Positions 35,196 through 46,604 of a stretch of 64,000 bases of DNA are shown here, piece after piece. The position numbers and the translations under genes were made by a program. Within the stretch, counting starts at the first letter, position 1; each line of letters starts with the position of its first letter. The stretch spans positions 20,679,690 through 20,743,689 of the forward strand of contig OX463846.1 in NCBI GenBank assembly GCA_949825065.1, given 5' to 3'. The notes under the pieces are model-generated. The model made no database searches, was not told the DNA's origin, and saw nothing but the letters and a program-made list of their open reading frames with translations. This DNA is from Odontocerum albicorne (taxonomy: Eukaryota > Arthropoda > Insecta > Trichoptera > Odontoceridae).

Positions 35196-36065
35196 TATGT
35201 TTCGATCATTTGATTTCAACGACCAAAAAATAAGGAAAGTTTCTACACGAACTCATATACATAATGTGTTGCCATCTTCGTCGGAAAGATTTATAGTCAT
35301 AACAAATTATACATGTGTTTGAAAGCAAGAATAGTAAATAAAAAAAGTAAAAACAAGATTCAAAATAATGGAATATACATATAAAACGGCAAGAAGAAAA
35401 ATCACGAAACCAAAAGCACACTCAAATATTTCATAAAAAAAAGATTAAATAGAAAAAATATCTTTACGTTTTATGTAAAATGAAAACTTTTTTATATTTC
35501 ACTGTGATATATTCTTTCAAAATAACAAAAAAATTAATCAAAAACCGGTTTAAAGTAACATTGTCAAAGGACTTTTTTGTTGGACGAAATTTCTCACCAA
35601 CAATCCATTTTCCAACAGGAGGAAAATGTATCAACAGAGGAACTTTCAGATAATTGGATTTCTTTTTATTTTTTTATTTATTAGAGTTTCCGAGAAAATA
35701 ATATTTATATCTTTGATAAGCCCTTGAGTTCTTCGTTTTGTTTAATATCTTCCTTAACCTGCACGCTTATTAATTTGATGTACATTTACCAAATATTCTT
35801 AAATTCTCCATTTTTACTTTTTCTGTTCAAAGAAGTATTTCAAACACAAACTGTCAATTTTTCTTCACATTTTCACAGTTAAAAGATTTCTTTTTTATGT
35901 GAAGTTTATTATAGTGATAACACTGATAGAGATATGGCGGGATGTATTTTTATGTATTACACTTTAATAATATATGCCCTGTAGTTTGCATGTAGTAATC
36001 TGTCCAACCATTCTTTGAGAGGCATTTCGTAAAAACGAGGCTGAAACTCATTTGAAAACAAATAC
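35196..36065. other. AT-rich sequence
   Basis: Nothing recognised. Confidence 0.45.
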
Positions 36066-36130
36066 GTATCAACATTAATCAAATCCGCATCACCCAGCTT
36101 GGGAGGTTTATCAACCAGACCTCGGAGGAT
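36066..36130 (-). mobile_element. SINE family 1, head fragment
   Basis: The reverse complement reads 'cctccgaggtctggttgata' followed by 'aacctccc' and 'gcggatttgatt', matching the A-box and B-box parts of family 1. No middle or tail is recognisable. Confidence 0.4.
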
Positions 36131-36549
36131 GTTATGGATATAACCTTTTTGATTAAAATACGATTTGACATCTCAATTTTTTTTATCAATTTCTTAAATT
36201 TATCTGGTTTAGGCTTATTATGCATTGAAATGAATAATAATGCTATAGGCTAACACATTAATAAAGATTTTTGACGGAGAGAAAGATCGAAATAAGGTAA
36301 AGTAACTTAATTAAATAATTGATTCGACTGGAATACTTTTTGGGTACTTTCAAGAATACTAAATGAAGTATTTTTGCACTCAAAGACATATATCAAAATC
36401 AGACAAAATGATGGTTCACAGCAGTGAATTGGTGCCAACATGTATGTAAGTGAAATTTGGAGGAAATAATGCATGCACAGAGAAGATTATGTTTTGTGAG
36501 TGTCATAACTACTGGGAGCAAAACCCTGATGTGTTAAATAGGGTAAAGA

Positions 36550-37175
36550 CCACGTGTGGTTTGGACATGTTTAACGGAGAGGGGTGACAAAAGACTAACT
36601 AAACAAATTTACGATGCAAGCGTGAATGGTACTCAAAGTAGAGGAAGACTAAGAAATGTATGATTTGACCAAGTATATGAATTAAAAAAAATGTTTTTTT
36701 CTTGAATCTTCGAAAAGACTATAGTTTCACTTTGTGGAGCCATGTTTTATGTAAAAGGAAAAATAAGTAAATAAAACACTTATTTTATATTTTTGTGTTC
36801 ACCACTGGTTTATTTTTGGGTTTACTACCGGTTTCGAAGACTACCGTGTTCATCGTCAGGTGAAATAGAATTTATCTTTACCTGATGATGAACACGGTAG
36901 TCTTCGAAACCGGTAGTAAACCCAAAAATAAACCAGTGGTGAACACTAAAATATAAAATAAGTATTTATTTACTTATTTTCATTTTACTTAAAAACAATT
37001 ATTATAAGCAGGAAGAGAAATATAAGGAACTGCATGTAAATATATCTGGATGTGGAGAAGGGAGGATTAGTATGTCGGACAGTTAGACGTTATGTAGAAG
37101 AAATATATGAGACAGTTAAGTGCTCTGTCCTCTCTGCCTACTCCAACTGGTAAATGGTGTGAAAGTATGTATGTA
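36550..37175 (+). pseudogene. Non-LTR retrotransposon C-terminus, split by a foldback element
   Basis: The first part (about 36555-36690) reads ERGDKRLTKQIYDASVNGTQ then SRGRLRNV, a stop, and FDQVYELKK. The second part (37010-37175) carries a decayed form of the C-terminal end (LDVEKGGLVC) and the 'ctgtcctctctgcctactcc' sequence that follows it in other copies. The foldback at 36708-36990 lies between them, so it appears to have inserted into the retrotransposon copy. Confidence 0.7.
36708..36990. mobile_element. Foldback element, ~110-bp arms (copy 1)
   Basis: A near-perfect inverted repeat pairs 36751-36861 with about 36881-36988 around a loop of about 19 nt. The inner arm carries 'accggtttcgaagactaccg' and 'tgttcatcgtcaggt', mirrored as 'acctgatgatgaacacggta' and onward. 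A one-sided tail (36713-36750, 'cgaaaagactatagtttcac') lies outside the palindrome and is shared with copy 2 at 41172-41404, which is in opposite orientation. The two copies plus shared tail define a mobile family. No ORF. A relationship to Penelope-like termini is possible but unproven. Confidence 0.85.
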
Positions 37176-37477
37176 AGTATCGGGAAATTAACATAAAACC
37201 CTAGGTCGGAAGACAAGGGTACCATCTACTCGTAGGGTATGGAGGTCATTTGATAGTTAGTCAACAGATTATACGAGTATATTAGCTTCCAAATGTAGGG
37301 GTGTCCGTATGGAACACAAGGAAAAATTATTTTAAGAGCATCATCATTTTTTTGTAATTTTCTTCGATTATGTTAACAAGTGTATAATAAAATATTACTT
37401 GACCAACGTCACTCAAAATGTGCTTCACTTTCATTGTAACATCTTTCTAGTCACTTTCATTGTTACATCTTCGAGGT

Positions 37478-38115
37478 GCATGGCTGTGCGGTAACGCACT
37501 GGACTTCTGTACAAAAGGTCTTCATTTCAAACTCCGCACTGTGCTACTCCCCTCGAACGAAATAGATATTTTTTGCCGCCTAGTATTCGAGGGGATAAGG
37601 ATACCTATGACTTCGGTCATATAGATTCTTAAAAAAAAATGAGAGAAAAACACGTCGCTGTGCTCCGATCGTCTCACTTCGGTGTGCCATCGGATCCAGT
37701 AGAACGATGTGGCTGGTGAGTTTACTGGAGTGCAACAGCTCTCACTTAAATATATAGGGGAAAAAAATGAGAGAAAAACCCGTCGCTGTGCTCCGATCGT
37801 CTCACTTTGGTGTGCCATCGGATCCAGTAGAACGGTGGGGCTGGTGAGTTTACTGGAGTGCAACGGCTCACTCACTTAAATATATAGTGAAAAAAAAATG
37901 AGAAAAAAACACGTCGCTGTGCTCCGATCGTCTCACTTCGGTGTGCCATCGGATCCAGTAGAACGGTGTGGCCGGTGAGTTTACTGGAGTGCAACAGCTC
38001 ACTCACTTAAATATATAGTGAAAAAAAAACTCCACGGCACAGCTTCACTTTCTAACTAAATTGACATTGGAGGGGTGAGAGGATCCTCGACTACGAGGCC
38101 TAGCAACGTCGACGA
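37478..38115 (+). mobile_element. SINE-like family 2 with triplicated internal unit
   Basis: The head 'gaggtgcatggctgtgcggt' followed by 'aacgcactggacttctg' is A-box-like, and 'catttcaaactccgc' resembles a B box, suggesting tRNA ancestry. The body follows from 37560. An internal unit of about 130 bp occurs three times (its 'atgag' marker lies at 37639, 37768 and 37899), with 'gtcgctgtgctccgatcgtc', 'gtgccatcggatccagtaga' and 'gagtttactggagtgcaac' in each. The tail (38030-38115) contains 'tcctcgactacgaggcctag' and a short (gac)n-like run. The rearranged copy at 16836-17150 carries the unit once. The minus-strand frame 37875-37522 follows the repeat and is not a gene. Confidence 0.8.
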
Positions 38116-38190
38116 CGACGAACATCTCTCTAAATCATCAACATCAGAAGATACTCCGGTACTAGAATTCTGATACTAGAATTTTATAAT

Positions 38191-38224
38191 ATCGCTACCC
38201 TAATTTGTAAATTGGCTAACTTCA
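38191..38224 (+). repeat. Left terminal inverted repeat
   Basis: A 34-bp TIR; the partner is at 40332-40365. Mismatches lie at the G/T before 'gctaac' and at the penultimate 't/c' of the 'aact(t/c)ca' end. Confidence 0.9.
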
Positions 38225-38693
38225 CTTTTGTCGAAAAATAACTTAACAATTGCATTTTGTTCTCGACATTCAAATACACATAAAAATTTGACATGTCCAC
38301 AATTATTGAAAGTGCCTTAAAAAACACCTTAAGAAAAATTGATAACTCCAATGCTACCAATTCCAACACTGCAAAATGTGTAACTCCACCATTTTGTATG
38401 TGAATCCATTAGAATCAAGTAGCATTGTGGTAGCGGTCAAAATATTTAATTTAAAAGGTGAGTTCAGTTACGCAATTTTGAAAAAAAAGCATCATTTCCT
38501 ATGAATATAAGTATAAGCACTATTTTGTTAAGATAATTTGAAGTTTTTTCCTCTTACTTATGACTCAATATCTCATTTTATTCATCTAATTATTACTGGA
38601 TGGACTTAAACAAAATTGTGTTTATTTAAATTAGTATTTTAATATTTGAAGCATTAAAATACTTTTATAAGTACATATTGTCTATTTTTACAG

Positions 38694-39990
38694 ATGAATA
38701 GCAGAGGAAAAATTATTGGATTAGTGACAGAAAATCCTAGGAGTAATCAAGAAAATCGTAAAAGTGAGGAAAAAAATCGTATGAGTGATGGTTTTCAAGA
38801 AAGTCCAAATTGTTATCAGTTCAGTAGAATTTTGTACGGATATTGTACAAAATTCGACTGAACTGATAACACAATCCGAGATGGCATTTAGCACCATTGA
38901 TGACATTAAACGAGTAAGTGATGATCAAAGCCAAGGAGTCAAAATTTTATTAGTGCCGTATTCAGATAACTCAGATTCAAATTATTATAATGGACCACTT
39001 CAACCTACTAAAAAAGTAAGAAAGAAAAGGTGTGACGTAGATAGTTCTTCTTGGTTCTCTACTAACAATAAGGCCAACAGAGGGAAAGGAAAAAGATATT
39101 TAGGCAGAAAAAAAAAACAATGGATCATGGAATAATAAAATACCGAAGAATGATAAAAAACTTAAAAAAAGGTGTAAATGTCATGTTTCTGAAAAAGGTG
39201 TCTTGAAGTGTTATTCTATGTCGGATAAGGGCAGAATCAACATTTTTAACCAATTTTGGAACTTTAATTGATGGGCTAATGAAAGTTTTACCGGTAAAAA
39301 GATCGAGGGGTAGAACAGATCCGGAAAAATCCAGTAAAGTGTCGTCTACAACATATTTTCCAAGAAAGAATGATTCTGACATACGGCTATGCAAAACGAT
39401 GTTTTTGCATACATTAGATTTAAATAGGATAACAGTATTAAACTGGAAGAAGAAAAGCGGTAGTTTAGAATTACAAATGGCAATTATTATTAAAACATGC
39501 AACAAGAATCGATTTGTGGAAGCTTATGAAAATCTTACAAACTTTTTTAATGAGTTGCTAAAAATGGAGTCCCATTTCTGCCGAAAAAGAACTTCCAAAA
39601 AGTACTTGTTGCCCGAATGGAGATCAAAATCAGAACTTTATAATTTTTATAAAACCGAATGGTGCACAACAAGAGATATTACAACATCTCTCTCGTCTAC
39701 TTCATTTCACAAACATTTTGAAAGGGCTTATTTAAGGGGTTTCCAGCCTAAAAAAGATGCATTTGACAAATGTACTACTTATGAACAAAATCATTTTTCG
39801 GCCACTGAGTACGAACTACACCAACGGAAGAAAGAAGAAGCCAGAAATGAAAAAAAACAAAAACAAAGAAGAACAAACTTATGTGTTCACCATGGATCTA
39901 TAATAATAAGCTGTCCTTCTGCCCCCAAAACCTAATGTTTCAATATTACTCGTATATTATAAAATAAAATTGTGCATACAGAACCTTTTT
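38694..39990 (+). pseudogene. Broken transposase of the TIR element
   Basis: Pieces appear in four frames. (1) 38694-38861: MNSRGKIIGLVTENP..., ending inside a palindrome. (2) 38785-39135: STIDDIKRVSDDQSQG, then a basic KKVRKKR/KGKRYLGRKKKQ stretch. (3) About 39156-39271: KKRCKCHVSEKGVLKC then GRINIFNQFWNFN, a Cys-containing N-terminal module followed by an 'IFxxFW' motif. (4) 39279-39935: LCKTMFLHTLDLNRITVLNW, ESHFCRKRTSKKYLLPEW, ELYNFYKTEW, FQPKKDAFDKCTTYEQ, then a charged YELHQRKKEEARNEKK helix. A one-base shift gives YVFTMDL near 39880, and a vestigial YYKIKLCI-like segment at about 39950-39980. This architecture (CKxFLxTL, ESHYC/HFCR, KPKKDxCDxC, charged helix, FTMDLQ) recurs in uncharacterised transposon proteins of insects and cnidarians as I recall them. 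The catalytic C-terminal half is missing. Confidence 0.75.
38812..38870. repeat. Palindrome inside the transposase, 26-bp arms, 7-nt loop
   Basis: Arm 38812-38837 ('gttatcagttcagtagaatt'...) pairs with 38845-38870 with a single mismatch; the loop is 'ggatatt'. The first frame of the transposase stops within the right arm (TGA 38859-38861), so the palindrome probably arose by inverted duplication and helped break the gene. Loop length equals that of the perfect palindrome at 25250. Confidence 0.93.
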
Positions 39991-40331
39991 TTTTATAATT
40001 TATATTTTTATAACTTGTTTGATTTGTGTATTTTATCATCACTCTTGTATTGTTTATATCCAAATAAAATACTTAAAGTTATTTGTTTTTCAATATAAGG
40101 AGACCTCCACAGTAAACACTAATATGACAACAATTTTTAAATATTCATCATCGCAAAATTGCTAACTCCAATAATTATCCATGAAATCATGATGCAATAA
40201 TAATATTTAACTTTTTTTTACTCGGAGTGTATCTCTTGGTTGTCTTGATATTTAAGTACAAAAAAATTCCAATGATATTTAATTTAGAATAGTAATGCAG
40301 CTTTATTGCCACCCTGTAAAGTTTATATTTA

Positions 40332-40365
40332 TGGAGTTAGCAAATTTACAAATTAGGGTAGCGAT
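40332..40365 (-). repeat. Right terminal inverted repeat
   Basis: Partner of 38191-38224; reads 'tggagttagcaaatttacaa' and onward to 'gggtagcgat'. Confidence 0.9.
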
Positions 40366-41171
40366 ATGCGATATGACCACCCATTTTAAATTTCAATCAA
40401 TTTAAATGAAGTCTTTTGCTCCATGGCTCTAAAAATGGCGGTTTTTATCTCAGACCGAGACAATATCAGCGTAACAACACGCCCCCTCAGCTATTACTTA
40501 TCTGAGAATAAAAAATATATTTTTTGCTAAGTATTTGATGGACGATATTCGAATTTTATAAAGAAATCTCCTCGTTGTTTTATCATGCGTAGTGTATGTC
40601 TACATTGAATGAAAATCCTTTATTTAAAAAAAAACAAAGAAATTTGTAATTCGAGTACAAGAGGGTGATTTATGATCCCAGAAGATCTAAGCATACCACC
40701 CCTTAATAGCAGTAGACCTCTAACAAATAATTCAGACTTATAACACAGCCTGAATCATTAGAGATTTTGTCAAATTTTATTGTTTTTCAGCAGAAACGCC
40801 ATAGAATTACTTATTTCTCTCATTTAGTATCCGACCAGTTTCGAGACATTCACGTTACTTAAAAGAACAAAAAAAAATTAACAAGAGCAATCTTCAAATT
40901 ATTAAATTCATAAAATTGACCCCATTTGTAATAAAATATTGTAGGTTTTATTATATAACCTCAGTTTATGATAGCTTGAAAGCAAGAATTTCAGGACAAC
41001 GAGGAAGTCTTCTTAATAAGTGGAATTATGCTTTCAAATGATCTATTAAAACATCATTTATCAAAAAAAAATATATGTTGATTAGAATAATTCCATAAGT
41101 GATGTCCCCCTTAAAAGGTCGGCAATGATCTGAAGATGGTTGTGTGATAGTAGTCTATCTGTGATTAAACA
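40366..41171. other. AT-rich sequence
   Basis: No feature is recognised in this interval. Confidence 0.45.
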
Positions 41172-41404
41172 TAAATTCATTTATTTTATATTTTTGTGTT
41201 CACTACTGGTATATTTTGAGTTTACTACGGATTTCGAAGACCTCCGTCTATCTTCATCTGACGATGAAGACGAAGGTCTTCGAAACCGGTAGTATACTCA
41301 AAATAAACCAGTGGTGAACGCAAATATATAAAAAAAGTGTTTTATTTATTTCTTTTTACATAAAATATGGCACCACAAAGTGAAACTAAAGTCTTTTCGA
41401 AAAT
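41172..41404. mobile_element. Foldback element (copy 2, opposite orientation)
   Basis: The inverted repeat 'gtgttcactactggt...cttcatctgacg' and 'atgaagac...accagtggtgaac' closes on a very short loop near 41262-41270. The one-sided tail (41360-41404) is the reverse complement of the copy 1 tail ('tttcactttgtgg(t/a)gccat'). The arms are more diverged from each other than in copy 1 (for example 'cggatttcgaagacctccg' against 'cggttt...' forms), so it is probably older. Confidence 0.8.
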
Positions 41405-42244
41405 TCAATAAATAACCTTAAATTCTTTTATTTCTCCTACGACGCTGTTTCTTTTTCTCAAAACACGATTGGTGTTTGAAATCTAAGAGACGTTATTATT
41501 TGTATATTTTTTACTGTAAATTATAGTAGAAAGGAACCCAATTCTTTCCATAGATCATTATGATAGGCAAAGAAACAACCAGCTTTGAAGCAAAACTATG
41601 AACAAATTAAAAAAAATCTTTATAGATTTGTTTGCATTGTATATAGTAAATTTCTTTTTTATCGGAATATTTTGACAACATATCTTATTCTTATGTGATT
41701 ATTGGTCGATGAGAAAAAAGAAGTTGAATGTAATAAAAAAAATCAACCACCATTTCAATGTATAATTTATAAAATAACAGTTTAAACAAAAAAAACACAA
41801 AATTTCTTTAAAAAGGGTTTTATTGATTTAAATACCTGTACAGAATAATTCGTAACCTTTTTTAATACACTACCCCTCATTAACTCTGTATTTTTTAGCA
41901 GAAATACTGAAAATTCATGTTGAAATTTTTTATTAGTACTAACACTTTTTTTTCCATTTCTACTAAAAGAAGAAAAACATTGTTCATACTAATAATAGGT
42001 TTAGAGTTTAACTGTCAAATAAATTAGATAAAGAATACTTCAGTTTTATTATGAAAAGGTCACAGCATTATGAAATTGGACACAACTCACTTTTTTTCAT
42101 TCAAGTTTGAAATTGTGAATTCTTTAAATAGAAAATTAGATTGGAACCTCCTGTATTTTATCATATTTTCCGTATTAACAAGAATTACTTGAAATTTTGA
42201 GCGTTCTGGAGGGAAAATAATTACCTGAAATGTTTATTTTATTA
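41405..42244. other. AT-rich sequence
   Basis: Nothing recognised. Confidence 0.45.
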
Positions 42245-42437
42245 CACTTTCATCGTATACCTGGTGGGGTTATTAACCAACCAGAAATATGTAAGAGTTC
42301 TTAAGTGAAAACCGGGGTGGGATACTTTATAAAAAGAATCTGTTTTCTTACGGGAATTGAAGCAGCAATCACCGGGATGGAAGCCAGGTGTCTTTCCACC
42401 TAGGTCATAGAGATCGTCACCAACTAGACCACGGGAG
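42245..42437 (-). mobile_element. SINE family 1 with a doubled A-box region
   Basis: The plus strand shows the tail ('aaccaaccagaaatatg'), the linker and the reverse-complemented head. The A-box end appears twice: 'tttccacctaggtcatagagatcgtc' and then 'accaactagaccacgggag'. This looks like a partial head duplication or a nested insertion of a second head. Confidence 0.7.
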
Positions 42438-42614
42438 TTGATTTCCACTTTTTATCCAATAAAAAAAATATTTCGAATAACTTTAGAAATTGAAGTGTTT
42501 TATAAATAATTCGAGCATACATTTTATTCAAATTTTCCTTTATATTAATTTATTTGAATGAGAATGTTAAGATACTTATTTAATTGTTATTTATTTACCA
42601 CTTTATTTTTAAAC

Positions 42615-42668
42615 AATCTGGTGGGTTCATTAAAAGGTGGCAATCTTTTTCAACCAACCTGACAAAAC
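42615..42668 (-). mobile_element. SINE family 1, 3'-tail fragment
   Basis: 'aatctggtgggttcattaaa' followed by 'aggtggcaatc' and 'caaccaacctgac' is the reverse complement of the conserved tail only. Confidence 0.6.
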
Positions 42669-43119
42669 TAAATAAAGGAAGTTACACTGTCGCAAAAAAT
42701 ATGCAAATGAATATTCTTTTTTACAAAAATTATGAACAATACACATAAAAAAAGTAAAAGTGAGATATCATCAATTGAATGAAAAGGAAGAGATGGTGGA
42801 GAGAAAAGAAAAATCAGTATGGAAACACGTTATATATAACTGAATTAAGAGTATAAATACATTAAATAATTTATAGTTATTTTATTTTGATATCAAGTAA
42901 CATTTACAGTTATATCATAAAATACAAGACTGACAAAATAGTGCAATTTAATGCCGATACTCCCAAATTACACGGACATGAGTTTGTTGCTTGTCATTTG
43001 TTGTGACTTCAGTAAATAATGTTTGTTTTCTAAGTAAACAAGGGTGTATCAATACACAAGGCTTTTTCTTAGCCTGTATCTGGCCGGAGACATTCAAGTA
43101 TTAATTTCAACATATTATA
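42669..43119. other. AT-rich sequence
   Basis: Nothing recognised. Confidence 0.4.
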
Positions 43120-43310
43120 TGAAGCATAAGACGCTGACGAGGCCACGTAGAAAGCGAGGGTAATACAAAGTTGGCCTACATAGAAATGCATGAAATACCC
43201 GTTGGCAGTCTTCCTCCTACAATACCTCCTTTAGGATGGAAGGATAGCTGGGAGATACTTTAAGAGAGGCAGTCCTGGCGAGTACTGATCACAGGTCTAG
43301 CTTAAGAAAA
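43120..43310 (+). pseudogene. Possible non-LTR retrotransposon C-terminal fragment
   Basis: Plus-strand frames read LRRRGHVESEG, then EMHEIPVGSLPPTIPPLGWK, then DSWEIL and, after a shift, RQSWRVLITGLA. The order GHV, PVG/GRP, WKD and (R)xxWRxLI is that of the C-terminus of several non-LTR families. Weak because each block is short. A chance match cannot be excluded. Confidence 0.35.
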
Positions 43311-46300
43311 AAAAGTTTTAAATTAGACCATAAAATGCACTAACCAAGTTAGTATGTCAGTTACGTCGCTAATTCTTAAACAAACTTGTACGTTGCTTCT
43401 CAATAAAACTTGACTTCATTGCCTCATCTACCTTTGTTATTGCATATACCACCAACACTGGGATACAAAGTTACGTCTATAAACAACAAGAAGACACTGT
43501 TTATTAAAACTCAACAATGCAAGTGCTAACTAAAACACGAAAAAATATTAATGCATTTTGAAAAGAAGGTTTAAATAATGACCGAGTAAATCATGGAAAG
43601 CGAAAACTACATCGTCACAGTTTGGAACAGAAATGAGTTATTCCTGCTTTTGAAATCGTATTAAAAAAAAAAGAAAAACTAAATGAATATATTGTGTTTA
43701 ATATTTTAAAGCTGTATTTTTAATAGGCAAAAAATATTAAATTTTTTTTTTTAAAAAGTCGCTTAACCTAACATATGGTATGATGTATGTTAGAATAGTC
43801 AGCATTTTCCACTACGATATGTTTATGATGCAAGCTAAAAGCAATGCGCATAAATGGATGTACGGAATAAACGAACTATTGATATTCCGGAAGCTTTTTG
43901 GATTCACTATTTCTTCCCTACTTCGTTATATGCTGCACATTGAAAAGTTCAAAATGGAGCTTTAGACGTACAGTCTTGGACCTTCACCAATAAGTACTGA
44001 CTATGAGTTTAGTGAGGTACTGACCACACAACACATAGTGAGCGTATGCTCCATTTACGTTTTCCTAGAATCCTTACAAGAGATTCACATCCTAACTTGT
44101 GTTAACTTTTTCCATTAAAATGAATATCTCGGTTTTTACATATATTTACTAAATGGCGCGTATGAGTGGCCTTTTATTGTAATAAAAAACACAGTGCTCT
44201 TGAAGGGAAAAATTTAAAACCAGACCGAGTTATAAAAATCACCATAGTTTAATAATAATGATAGTTACTAGATCTTGTGTAATGCATCATAAACGAGAGG
44301 ACTAAAATCAACCCTTATTTTTTGGATGTCTGAAAAAAAATTATATGGCAATTCGCTGTATGTAGAGAACTTAGAGTGCCAGGCTGCGAATTTACCTGGA
44401 CATAGGCAATATGTGGCATTTTTTTATGTTCTTGATGAAACTGTACAATCTCTTAAATTCAAAGAAACCATAGGATGTTATATTTAATAAATATACGAGT
44501 ATATTTTGTTACATTACATTTTTTATTGACAAATAAAAAAAAGGGGGTTTAAAAAATACTTTCATTAAAATGTACCATCAGAGTAAAATAAGGGTTTACA
44601 ACTTATATTTAATTAACTTGTTTTAGTAAAAATCATCAAATAACCAAAATGCTTTTGGCTGGTGCAGATAAGGAAAACGCCCCCTGTGGGTTGCATCAAA
44701 CGAAGGGTTGACGAGGGGAGCCTGTTTACAGTTTACGATGCCAAAATAGTTGAAAAAACCACTGATTTTCAAATATTATAAAGGCAGCATTTCTCAAATG
44801 TTTAATAATACATAAAAAATTATAATAATATTAAATTACTCGTATTATCGGTATTTTCTCAGTAAAACTCCACCAATAAGGATATTTTTATCTTCTAGAC
44901 TTCAATCGACTCGTGTTTCTATTTTGTGATCTATTTTTGTAGTTTACTAATTAGGAATACGATTAAGAGACTCGAATAACGATAAAAATATTTAATTGGA
45001 AAGGAGCGGAGGAAAAATTAAAAAACATGAAATGGTGTGGAATTTTCACAAAAAAAAACTTTGAAGAAAATATTTTGCATTATTCATCAAAACAACTTTT
45101 TTTTAATATTTTTTATACTGTGTTTCTTCTAAGTTACTCACAAAAAAGAGTAATATCGTATAGGAAATTTTCAAGTGAAAAACATATTCACAGATATTTA
45201 TGATTTGGATTATGAATATAAAAAAAGTATTGGTAACATCTGTTATGATTTCATCATGTAAATTGAGTCATTTTAATTTGTGATTTACTTCTGCCATATT
45301 GTTAACTGTACTATTCAAAAATATTTTTGCGTATTGATTGTAAGTTTTTTTAATTTTATTTAAATTTTTTTATTGAATTTTTCATAAAAACTGTGGTCAT
45401 TAAAAGTTAATAAATAATTTAAATGTATGACGGCCAGTATTTTATTAAGATTACTCAGGTAAAGGTCCCGGTGGATAAAAAACTGGTTTTATTTTTAGAT
45501 CTTTTTCTATTGATTTCTCATTTAACTGGCGCTTAGAAGCTGCCTTATACAATAAAAACGTTTTTAGAGGGAAATCCGTAACAAAACAGCTCTATTGTAT
45601 AAGTTTTAAAAAAACTGGAGCTTTTCGTATTATATAATATATCTTATTCACGAACATTGAAAGCTTGCTAAATTAAAGAAAAAAAATAGCTATGAATACT
45701 TTTTACAAACAAAAATTTCACTTGTTTAATGCTATAAATAAACCAAAATGGTGCAATATCGAACCATATTAAAATCACGTTACCCTTTTGACACACTCGT
45801 GATGTTGTAGGGTGTGTAATAGAAGCACCCTTTGCAAATCACTTGTCGAGGGGATCAAAGAGATGATAAATATGAAATTTGATGAATACATGACAGGAAA
45901 CATGCACAGAGATTAGGTATGCCCCCTTTGCATTGTAGCTTTCATTTTGGTTGTTAACATAAATCACAGATTAAATAAATAAAGAAAATAAAATATACGA
46001 AGTACTTTGTATATAAGTATTTAAACAAATATTTGACCAAACTGCTTGACACTTTTTAGGCAATACCTCTTCCTACTTAAAACGAAATATTATATTTTAT
46101 ATACAAAAATATTTACTATAACATACATACAAAATAATTGTAACAAACTTCAAATAGAAAATGAAAGAAAAAATAAATGCTTTATCCAAAACAGAGAAAT
46201 TGTTAATCGTAAAAAGTCGAAAAGTTATATATTTTTTCTCAACTGACACTTATTCTCACATGTTTAAATTGTGTATCATGTTACTATTTAATTCATTAAA

Positions 46301-46604
46301 ATTTCTAGAAACTCCGCTTGAGGGAGGTACCATACGAATAAATTAATTAATATCATACGTTTTCTTACATCATTCAACTGGTTGAATGCTTGAAACCGCC
46401 GAAATGCTCACGTATTATAATTTTTATATAACGTCCCTAATTGTGTCGCCACCCGTTCGAATATCTTTGAAAATGCCCAGCAACTCTCTTATCACAGACT
46501 CGCGCAACGCTCACGCAGAAATTTCCTACTGGCTTTTCCAATTCGCAGTTTTTTTAACATTGTTGACATGCTTCAAAAATCGAACTAAAAACAATATATC
46601 TCCC
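43311..46604. other. AT-rich region, nothing recognised
   Basis: No coding, RNA or repeat family is recognised. Slightly GC-richer patches occur at 44340-44410 and 44650-44740 without identifiable motifs. The plus frame 46386-46709 is open for 107 codons, but its last third is the retrotransposon fragment below; the first part (SNSLITDSRNAHAEI) is unrecognised. Confidence 0.4.

Larger units (their letters stand above)
38191..40365 (+). mobile_element. TIR DNA transposon, ~2.17 kb, unassigned superfamily
   Basis: The left end 38191-38224 (beginning 'atcgctaccctaatttgtaa') matches the right end 40332-40365 in inverted orientation over 34 bp with two mismatches. If the TIR starts at CGCTACCC, both flanks read ATAT, consistent with a 4-bp or shorter AT-only target duplication; palindromy of that tetranucleotide makes the limit ambiguous. 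Subterminal 'aactcca' words recur inside both ends. The interior encodes a broken transposase (38694-39990) and then about 350 bp of AT-rich sequence. TIR conservation contrasts with a coding region that is frameshifted and lacks its catalytic half, so the element is probably a non-autonomous deletion derivative. Confidence 0.9.

Noticed and set aside
37522..37875. 117-codon minus-strand frame with internal repeats
   Set aside because: It follows the triplicated SINE-like unit; the repeats are DNA-level.
39125..39505. 126-codon minus-strand frame
   Set aside because: Antisense of the transposase at 39279-39935.
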